Assembly (NCBI GenBank): GCA_964577995.1
Contig: CAZOBP010000018.1
Span: forward strand, 1 to 28,613
Origin: JAUVXJ01 sp964577995
GTDB lineage: Bacteria > Chloroflexota > Anaerolineae > UBA7937 > B3-Chlor
Reading direction: 5' to 3'
DNA: 28,613 bases
Positions 23,470-28,613 of this stretch are shown here, piece by piece. The position numbers were made by a program, and so were the translations under genes. How positions within the stretch are numbered: the first letter of the stretch is position 1; each line of letters opens with the position of its first letter. The notes under the pieces are model-generated. The model searched no databases, was not told where the DNA came from, and saw nothing but the letters and a program-made list of their open reading frames with translations.

Positions 23470-24930
23470 TCAGATCAGATGCTCCAGCAGTCGCCGCACG
23501 CCGACGGGGATCAGGTCCCCTGCGGCACCGCTGCCTGCTACGTCCATGCCTACCAGATAGAGATTGGGGATGGGGCTTCTAGGGTCCATCCTCTGGTCTC
23601 CCACCTGCCCAAAGGTTTGACCGATCTCAGCGCCTGTCCAGGCTCCGGTGAAGCACATGGGTACCACCATGTCCAGCACGTCGTCGAAGTTGGGGAACAG
23701 GGTCCGCAGGTCGTCCATGGCCAGTTCGAGTTCCCGAGTCCGATCCTTGGAGTAGAACGGGAGAAAGACATCCAGCATGTGCTTCCCTGGTGGGGCGACG
23801 CTGGGATCCAAGAAGCTGGGCTCGAAGATGCCCACCACGCGGTTGGTGCCCGGGGTCATGAGGATGGGCGCCTCGGTAAGCAGCGATTCGGTGGTGCCCA
23901 CTATGATGGCCGCACAATCCACCGGCACCAACTCGTCGACCCGGGATACGTAGTCAGAAGGGAGATTCTCCGGCCCCACCAGCTCGATGAATCTTCGGAC
24001 GCCGCCGTTGTGGATCACGGTCTGTGCCCGGACCCGATCGCCGTTCTTCAATGCCACGCCCACGGCCTTCCCCTCTTCCAGCAGTACGCGGCTGACCTCC
24101 GTACCTGTGAACACCTGACCACCGTGGGAGGTGACGACCTTTTCCAACGCCTGAATCAGGCTGCGGACGCCACCGACGGTGCCTGCGAAATCGAGCCCGG
24201 CGCCGGCGGTATCCTTGGTGACCACGATGTACTCGCTGGCGGGGAAGTGATCGCTGTCCACTCCAGAGGCTGTGGCCGCTATGGCGTTGACGGTGGACAG
24301 AAGGTCGTTGTTGGAGACGTGTTCCTCTATGTAGTCGCGGGTGCTGGCGTCTGTGAGGTCCATCATTCTGCCCCTCACCAGCGCTCGAACGTAGGCTCGC
24401 CAATCTTGGCGCGAGAGCATCGCTCGCAGGGAGGGGAAGTGCCTGCCGTCTTGGAAACGGACGTTGAACTGCTGGTGGCAACCCCTGTCGCGGAGGCTGA
24501 CGTAATCCACCTGGGCTCCCACTTCATCAAGGAATTCTCCGATATTGGACTTGGGTCCGAGGGACGTCCACGCGCCGGTGGTGACGGCATAGCCACGGTA
24601 GTCTATCTCGGTGTAGCGTCCGCCGACGAAGGAGAGCTTCTCGAAAACGCCCACTCGACCGCCCTCCCTGGCCAGGGCTGCTGCGGTCATCAGCCCGCCG
24701 ATTCCGGAGCCGATGATGACTGCGTCATAGGCTGGCTCATACTGGGGCTGGGGTTTGGTGAGGGGTACGTCGGCCACGATGGCGTCGTTGGGACAGACAG
24801 TCGGGCAGATTCCACATTGGGTGCACTTCTCTTCGTCCACTGTGGCCCAGCCATCGGAGTCTATGGCCCCCACAGGGCAGCTCAGCAGGCAGTATCCGCA
24901 ACCGGTGCATCTGTCCCTGTCGATCTCCAT
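23470..24930 (-). CDS. Ferredoxin-fused phytoene-desaturase-like FAD oxidoreductase
   Basis: From ATG 24930 (AGGGGGAA about 6 nt upstream) the protein is 486 residues. Residues 1-50 form a 2[4Fe-4S] ferredoxin domain (CTGCGYCLLSCP at 8-19 and CTQCGICPTVCP at 36-47). A linker leads to an FAD-binding Rossmann segment (VIIGSGIGGLMTAAALAREGG, then FEK, GGRYTEI) and a CrtI/amine-oxidase-type body ending NLYLVGMDVAGSGAAGDLIPVGVRR. CrtI-like enzymes desaturate or reduce isoprenoids and other lipids. The fused ferredoxin suggests electrons come from or go to an iron-sulfur donor. Reductase activity on a polyprenyl or fatty acyl substrate would suit the MaoC neighbour. A longer frame to 25047 is excluded because it passes through the promoter. 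Substrate unknown. Confidence 0.85.
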   Translation of the reverse strand: MEIDRDRCTGCGYCLLSCPVGAIDSDGWATVDEEKCTQCGICPTVCPNDAIVADVPLTKPQPQYEPAYDAVIIGSGIGGLMTAAALAREGGRVGVFEKLSFVGGRYTEIDYRGYAVTTGAWTSLGPKSNIGEFLDEVGAQVDYVSLRDRGCHQQFNVRFQDGRHFPSLRAMLSRQDWRAYVRALVRGRMMDLTDASTRDYIEEHVSNNDLLSTVNAIAATASGVDSDHFPASEYIVVTKDTAGAGLDFAGTVGGVRSLIQALEKVVTSHGGQVFTGTEVSRVLLEEGKAVGVALKNGDRVRAQTVIHNGGVRRFIELVGPENLPSDYVSRVDELVPVDCAAIIVGTTESLLTEAPILMTPGTNRVVGIFEPSFLDPSVAPPGKHMLDVFLPFYSKDRTRELELAMDDLRTLFPNFDDVLDMVVPMCFTGAWTGAEIGQTFGQVGDQRMDPRSPIPNLYLVGMDVAGSGAAGDLIPVGVRRLLEHLI

Positions 24931-24961
24931 CTCTTTCCCCCTTCTGGCACGTACGGTGGAG

Positions 24962-24990
24962 ATTATAACTTCGCGAGGACGCGGTGTCAA
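24962..24990 (-). promoter_or_regulatory. Perfect consensus sigma-70 promoter of the ferredoxin-oxidoreductase gene
   Basis: The minus strand has TTGACA (24985-24990), exactly 17 nt of spacer, and TATAAT (24962-24967). Transcription should begin near 24955, about 25 nt before the ATG at 24930. All twelve bases match, which is rare and implies strong basal transcription or a need for repression. Confidence 0.85.
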
Positions 24991-25356
24991 CGGAGGACGC
25001 CCGGACGATAGATCACGGCATCGATGCCGTGGCGCTGTGCGGAGCAATGCGCGTGACCAGGGAATAGGACGTCGATCTTCAAGTTCAGGACGACGAGTGT
25101 GCGTTCCAGGGAGACAGGGTTTTCATCGGATCGACATAGTTACTTGACTACTTCTTCACATCCTAAGCATATCATTCAGTCTGGACGGATCTATGTGGCC
25201 AAAGGAGACCTACTTCCCCGTAGCGTCGAAGTCGAGGGTGCCTAAGAAGCAGGCACGGTACACATGTCCGCGGCCGTCCAACCCTCCGGCCCGTGGCTCA
25301 CTTTCCCATGCGGCCTGCGGCCTGTCCTTCGATGAACTTAGCATGGCTGAGGATGA
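24991..25356. other. Intergenic region between the ferredoxin-oxidoreductase gene and the SBBP gene
   Basis: Apart from the palindrome at 25014-25031 I see no recognisable element. The open frame from 25193 translates to low-complexity, non-protein-like sequence and does not agree in frame with the repeat gene. A TTGACT at 25144-25149 lacks a good -10 partner. Confidence 0.4.
25014..25031. promoter_or_regulatory. 18-bp perfect palindrome upstream of the consensus promoter
   Basis: CACGGCATCGATGCCGTG reads the same on both strands. It begins 24 nt beyond the -35 hexamer of the minus-strand promoter, a position suited to a dimeric activator or a distant repressor. It is in noncoding DNA. An operator role is inference; the palindrome itself is certain. 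Confidence 0.5.
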
Positions 25357-25548
25357 GCTTCATGGCGGCTCCAATCTCGATCTTGTGGCACCCTCGAAAC
25401 CTGGGTTGGCGCGTTTGACGCAGCCGCGACCCGCTACTGGCTCAAGCGATACGACGGCCCGGCCCACGAGGTTGACGAGGCTGCGGCCGCTGCCTTCGAC
25501 AAGTGGGGCAACGTCTATGTTGCCGGCAGGAGCGACGGTGGCACTTCG
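25357..25548 (+). pseudogene. In-frame upstream blade of the SBBP gene with no start codon
   Basis: Upstream of ATG 25549 the same frame stays open to a stop at 25354-25356 and encodes TRYWLKRYDGPAHEVDEAAA and FDKWGNVYVAGRSDGGTS, an obvious extra SBBP blade. There is no ATG, GTG or TTG in this part, and no signal peptide in any frame. The gene's true 5' end thus appears deleted or frameshifted. Translation from ATG 25549 would begin inside the first blade. Confidence 0.65.
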
Positions 25549-26694
25549 ATGGAGGACTACCTGGTCATCAAGTACGGGCCCAGCGGGGACGTGAAGTGGA
25601 TGAAGCTCTACGACGGCACCGGAAACGAGTGGGACGGAGCCAGAGCCATCGCCGTGGATGACGATGGCAACGTTTACGTGACCGGATGGAGCTTCGGCTC
25701 CAGCAGCGACGCCGACTACGTCACCATCAAGTACAACTCCGCCGGTGCCTTGAAGTGCGTGAAGCGGTATAGCAGCTCGGGCTCCTACGACGACGGTGCC
25801 ATGGATATGGCGCTCGACTTCTACGGGAACGTCATAGTGACTGGCTTCAGCACCGGCTCCGGGTCGGCCTATGACTTCGTGACCATCAAGTACGCGCCGG
25901 ATGGAAGCACGAAGTGGAACAGGCGCTACGACGGTCCCGGTAACGGGGGCGACATAGCACGCGCTGTGGCCGTCGACTCCAATAACTATGTCTACGTGAC
26001 CGGTCCCAGCAAGGGCAGCGGCACCGATTGGGACTACTGCCTGGTGAAGTACAGCCCGAGCGGAACGCAACTGTGGGTCAAACGGTGGAACAGCCCCTAC
26101 AACGGGAACGACGGGTCTATGGATGTCGCCCTGGATACATTCCACTTCCCGTACGTCACGGGCTACAGCTACCGCACCGCGTCGAACTGCGACTTCATCA
26201 CCATCAGGTTCAGTAGATCAGGCTTTGTCAGTTGGGTCCAGCGCTATAATGGTCCGGCAAACGCGCCAAATGTGGCTTGGGCCATCGACGTTGAGGGCGA
26301 CGGCGTATTCGTCGCCGGTTCCAGCGCGACCGGACGTGGGGATACTGACTACGCCATCATCCGCTACTTCCGCGGTGGCGCGAGAAGGTGGGTTAAGCGC
26401 TGGGGTTTTGCAACAGGACAAGACGATGTGCCCAACGCCATGGCAGTTGAGAACAAGAGGGTGTACGTGACCGGCTACAGCACGAGGAGTACCACGAAGG
26501 GCGACTTGCACATCCTTGCCATGGGGATGGGCGGCGGCCACAAGTGGGCGGATCGCTACAACGGACCTGGGAATGGCTTCGATCAGGGGGATGCGGTACG
26601 TGTGTGCCGCTCCACCGGCGACGTCTATGTCACGGGCGGTAGTGGAGGCGCTGGTACCGGGTCCGACTTCGTGACCATCAAGTACGCACCGTAG
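25549..26694 (+). CDS. SBBP beta-propeller repeat protein, 5' truncated
   Basis: The 381-residue frame, with the preceding in-frame part, holds eight repeats of about 52 residues of the SBBP (PF06739) type. Each has W-x-K/R-R-Y-D/N-G-P, then D-A-(R)-A-x-A-V-D-x-x-G-N-V-Y-V-T-G and D-Y/F-x-T-I-K-Y. Examples are LYDGTGNEWDGARAIAVDDD with NVYVTGWS, and VYVTGGSGG with DFVTIKYAP at the end. An eight-blade array would form one closed propeller. Such proteins are normally secreted, but no signal peptide or anchor is present, and ATG 25549 has no good ribosome site. The protein ends at the last strand without a C-terminal sorting domain. It may be a decayed gene or an inactive fragment; function in relatives is unclear (binding/adhesion). 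Confidence 0.7.
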   Translation: MEDYLVIKYGPSGDVKWMKLYDGTGNEWDGARAIAVDDDGNVYVTGWSFGSSSDADYVTIKYNSAGALKCVKRYSSSGSYDDGAMDMALDFYGNVIVTGFSTGSGSAYDFVTIKYAPDGSTKWNRRYDGPGNGGDIARAVAVDSNNYVYVTGPSKGSGTDWDYCLVKYSPSGTQLWVKRWNSPYNGNDGSMDVALDTFHFPYVTGYSYRTASNCDFITIRFSRSGFVSWVQRYNGPANAPNVAWAIDVEGDGVFVAGSSATGRGDTDYAIIRYFRGGARRWVKRWGFATGQDDVPNAMAVENKRVYVTGYSTRSTTKGDLHILAMGMGGGHKWADRYNGPGNGFDQGDAVRVCRSTGDVYVTGGSGGAGTGSDFVTIKYAP

Positions 26695-26782
26695 GATCGA
26701 ACCGTATGACGAGCCGACCAGCCTTCTCAGGGTACCCAGGTGGTGCCCGATAGGCGGCCCTGGTTCGGATAGGTGGCAAGGC

Positions 26783-26820
26783 GAAAGCTCGCTCGGTAAC
26801 GGGGGAGCTTTCTTGCTCTT
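26783..26820 (+). terminator. Hairpin with T-rich tail after the SBBP gene
   Basis: GAAAGCTC (26783-26790) and GAGCTTTC (26805-26812) form a perfect 8-bp stem with a 14-nt loop, followed by TTGCTCTT. It lies about 90 nt past the SBBP stop and suits a plus-strand intrinsic terminator. Confidence 0.55.
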
Positions 26821-26875
26821 CAGCCGCTCATCGAGGGAAGGGAATCATCCCCGTCACACGCCCATCGAGCGCTCT

Positions 26876-27370
26876 TCACTGCTGCTCAGTGCCATCAGTG
26901 CTCCCTGGTTCTGGCATGCCCATCCGTTCCCTCACCTCCGCCACCCACTCGTTCTGGCCCTCCACCGTGTCCATCTTGGCGGACCACTCGTCAGCCTTCT
27001 TCCGGTTGTTGCCGACCTCCTCCTGGGCGGCTTCCCGCAAGAAGGGATAGATGTCCGGATGGTTCTCCTTGAGCTGCCTGATCCATTTGGGCTTCAACCA
27101 CCAAGGGTGCCAGAACCCGATGATGAAGGCCACGATGAAGGAAGGGATGAACACGTACCCCAACAAGTCCTGCCTAGTTTGTGCATCGCCCGGCACGCCA
27201 GCCAAGCCTAGCAGCAAGCCAAGGGCGCCAAGGAGTATGAGGAAATGATAGTTGGCTGGACCAAAGAAGAAGTTGGGCCCCCTCACCAGGAAGTAGCGCT
27301 TGAAGTGACCCAATCGCATAGCCAGGCCGAAGATCAGAAACGGCGCACCTACCGTGAATCCGATCAGCAT
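26876..27370 (-). CDS. Hypothetical three-helix membrane protein downstream of the Rhs fragment
   Basis: From ATG 27370 the protein has 164 residues. Helices are MLIGFTVGAPFLIFGLAM at the start, YHFLILLGALGLLLGLAG, and GYVFIPSFIVAFIIGFW. A basic turn (HPWWLKPKWIRQL) leads to a hydrophilic, probably cytoplasmic, helical tail with EEVGNNRKKADEWSAKMD. A TTG at 27412 extends the frame by 14 residues but reads poorly. I recognise no family. It is transcribed in the same direction as, and directly follows, the Rhs C-terminal fragment, the usual place for an immunity gene of a polymorphic toxin. That role is only suggested by position. Overlap with the Rhs frame (27174-27370) is resolved in favour of this gene because its helices are clearly hydrophobic. 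Confidence 0.6.
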   Translation of the reverse strand: MLIGFTVGAPFLIFGLAMRLGHFKRYFLVRGPNFFFGPANYHFLILLGALGLLLGLAGVPGDAQTRQDLLGYVFIPSFIVAFIIGFWHPWWLKPKWIRQLKENHPDIYPFLREAAQEEVGNNRKKADEWSAKMDTVEGQNEWVAEVRERMGMPEPGSTDGTEQQ

Positions 27371-28292
27371 AGTCCCACACCCTGGTGTATAGACCGGCTG
27401 CCCTGGTGGCAAAACCTACCCCTGGAGCTAGTGTATGAATACCCTCCGATCCAGCCGAGCAGGATCTAAGGGATGATGAATGATCCGCGGCTCGATATGC
27501 GATTTGCCTGTTGGTCAGCCCATAGACTTCCCTCATGTGCATATCCTGGTACACCGAGAAGGCTACATCCACCCCGCCAGCAACCGCAAACGACCCGATT
27601 GCCTCCAGCGACAAGAACCTAGAGGAAACCCTCGCCGCCCATCTGCTGGAGCTCCCTCTCCCTGGCTTCACAACCGTCAATGGGTCCACCGCCGCTCGCA
27701 ACTGAGCGATTCCACCTCGGGTCTTCAGCAAGAGCCTGGACGTAACCAACTGCTTCTCTCCTGTGGCCTGCAACCCTGCAATCCCAGGGAAGACAGCGAG
27801 GACACTCTCCGGCAGGCTCATCAACCTGGTCATGCTGGCCGAGATGCTGATGCGCCCAATCAGGTATGCTCCCAAGGCATCCTGGACCTCGGCGTCCGCT
27901 ACCGCCCCGAAGGTTTCCTTGACCAGCCAGCGCGCTCCTTCAAGGTCCACCGTGAGCTGCCCGAAGCTGCTGGTCAGCGCAGAGGCGGGCACCCCCTCGT
28001 CCACAACGATGCCCTTTGCGAGGTCCACGGTGAAGTCGGGCAGGGCCTCGCTGCGCTTGTAGCGCAGCGGGTTGTTGAAGCCGAAGTTGTACCGGTCCAG
28101 CCTCTGGGAGCTGAAGGGCGCGTCCAGGTAGGGATCGGGACTGATGTACCTGCCGATGGATGGGTCGTAGTAACGTCCGTTGCCATAGTAGTACAGCCCC
28201 GTCGAACTGTCAAGGACCCGGCCCGAGAAGAGCCTCTCGGTGAGGGTGATGGGGATGGTGGAGGAGAAGGTCTCGCCGAAAGGCTCGTAGTA
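27371..28292 (-). pseudogene. Rhs-family C-terminal fragment (core end plus variable tail)
   Basis: On the minus strand the frame is open from 28292 down to 27174. It starts YYEPFGETFSSTIPITLTER and contains the Rhs/YD core signature GLYYYGNGRYYDPSIGRYIS, then PDPYLDAPFSSQRLDRYNFG and FNNPLRYK, where Rhs proteins end their conserved cage and the variable C-terminal cargo begins. The tail of about 215 residues (for example SRFLSLEAIGSFAVAGGVDV) matches no toxin fold I know. A stop codon (TGA at 28299-28301), within a palindromic repeat, cuts the frame immediately upstream, so the long YD-repeat part is absent and the gene has no start. After about 27480 the frame reads like a shadow of the downstream gene. 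I mark 27371 as a practical end. Confidence 0.7.
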
Positions 28293-28332
28293 AGGGCTTC
28301 AGCCCTACCTCATGCGCTGAAGCGCACACTAC
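28287..28332. repeat. Imperfect palindromic repeat interrupting the Rhs frame
   Basis: The stretch begins GTAGTAAGGGCTTCAGCCCT and ends GCGCTGAAGCGCACACTAC. AGGGCT-TC-AGCCCT (28293-28306) and TGCGCT-GA-AGCGCA (28313-28326) are two short hairpins, and the flanks GTAGT and ACTAC are inverted. The pattern looks like a small non-autonomous element. Confidence 0.6.
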
Positions 28333-28613
28333 AAACGAAGTCCTCCCCCTTGAGGGGGGAGGATTGAGAAGGGGGTGATACCATCACTCCACCCTCCCCT
28401 CAGTCCCCTCCCATCCAGGGAGGGGAAGGGTGGCGGCGCCAGGGCGAGAAGGGACCTCATCCTCAAGCAGGCTCGGCGCTCCCTCAGGGCTCCAAGCAGG
28501 GACCCTCAAGACAGCATGCTGAGTGGGCCGGAGGCGGTACCGAAGCATGCGGGCCGGAGTGATTTCCTGCCCAACCAGGCGTGGGCAAGACGCATCCCCT
28601 TCGAGGGGGGAGG
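28333..28613. repeat. GC-rich repeat block with further hairpins, to the window edge
   Basis: TCCTCCCCC (28341-28349) and GGGGGAGGA (28355-28363) form a 9-bp stem. CCCCTCCC (28405-28412) and GGGAGGGG (28418-28425) form an 8-bp stem with an ATCCA loop. A near copy of the first hairpin (CCCCTTCGAGGGGGGAGG) closes the window at about 28596-28613. No gene is visible in between. The block resembles intergenic repeats common in Chloroflexota, as I recall them; I could not compare it with other loci. Confidence 0.55.

Noticed and set aside
23479..25011. A 510-residue plus-strand open frame
   Set aside because: It is antisense to the ferredoxin-FAD oxidoreductase, whose cysteine clusters and FAD motifs are unmistakable.
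25144..25175. TTGACT with CATATC as a promoter for the SBBP gene
   Set aside because: The -10 match is poor and spacing uncertain, and the gene lacks an intact 5' end.
25360..26145. A 261-residue minus-strand frame
   Set aside because: It mirrors the SBBP repeats in reverse; its own periodicity is a by-product of theirs.
27480..28367. A 295-residue plus-strand frame
   Set aside because: It is antisense to the Rhs fragment, which contains the conserved core signature.
28341..28613. Direct and inverted repeats possibly forming a CRISPR array
   Set aside because: Repeats are hairpin units of different length without regular spacers or leader, and no cas gene is present.

Overview
The window is GC-rich bacterial chromosome. 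The best guess for its source is an uncultivated member of the Chloroflexota (Anaerolineae- or Dehalococcoidia-like). That guess rests on gene content only: GT-C membrane glycosyltransferases with a C-terminal beta-rich module, a B12-dependent radical SAM protein, a CvpA/MutS2 pair, an SBBP beta-propeller protein, an Rhs remnant and short GC-rich palindromic repeats. No rRNA, tRNA or CRISPR array was seen.

Layout. (1) 1-143: 5' end of a SatP/YaaH acetate transporter on the minus strand, followed by about 1 kb without a recognisable gene. (2) 1188-4404, plus strand: a Cache-HAMP sensor histidine kinase and a soluble receiver-histidine kinase hybrid, which look like a two-protein phosphorelay. 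(3) 4573-6110, minus: cytochrome b (gamma) and four-cluster ferredoxin (beta) subunits of a formate-dehydrogenase-type complex, with no catalytic alpha gene beside them. (4) 6382-7362, minus: three consecutive genes that begin with the same single-helix membrane module. Two encode only the module (49 and 54 aa) and the third fuses it to a receiver domain. This is my main candidate for an undescribed system. (5) 7946-14802: an envelope-glycan or lipid block with a YbhN-type flippase-like protein, a GT2 glycosyltransferase, a B12-radical SAM protein, a membrane alkaline-phosphatase-superfamily protein with eroded metal ligands, and, divergently transcribed, a GT-C glycosyltransferase. (6) 14817-23447, minus: mutS2, cvpA, two paralogous GT-C membrane proteins and a MaoC-type hydratase. 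The arrangement is explained by one tandem duplication of about 2.77 kb (copies 17473-20245 and 20246-23019) that left a broken second cvpA fused to a leftover maoC 3' end. (7) 23470-24930, minus: a ferredoxin-fused phytoene-desaturase-like oxidoreductase under a perfect consensus sigma-70 promoter, with an 18-bp palindrome upstream. (8) 25357-26694, plus: an SBBP repeat protein whose 5' end looks lost. (9) 26876-28613, minus: a small membrane protein downstream of an Rhs-core C-terminal fragment, whose upstream reading frame is cut by a palindromic repeat block that runs to the window edge.

Functionally, regions 2-4 combine signal transduction with membrane redox chemistry. Regions 5-6 are dominated by polyprenyl-linked sugar chemistry and membrane proteins. 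Region 9 is accessory and partly decayed. All assignments are by eye from motifs; no database search was possible.
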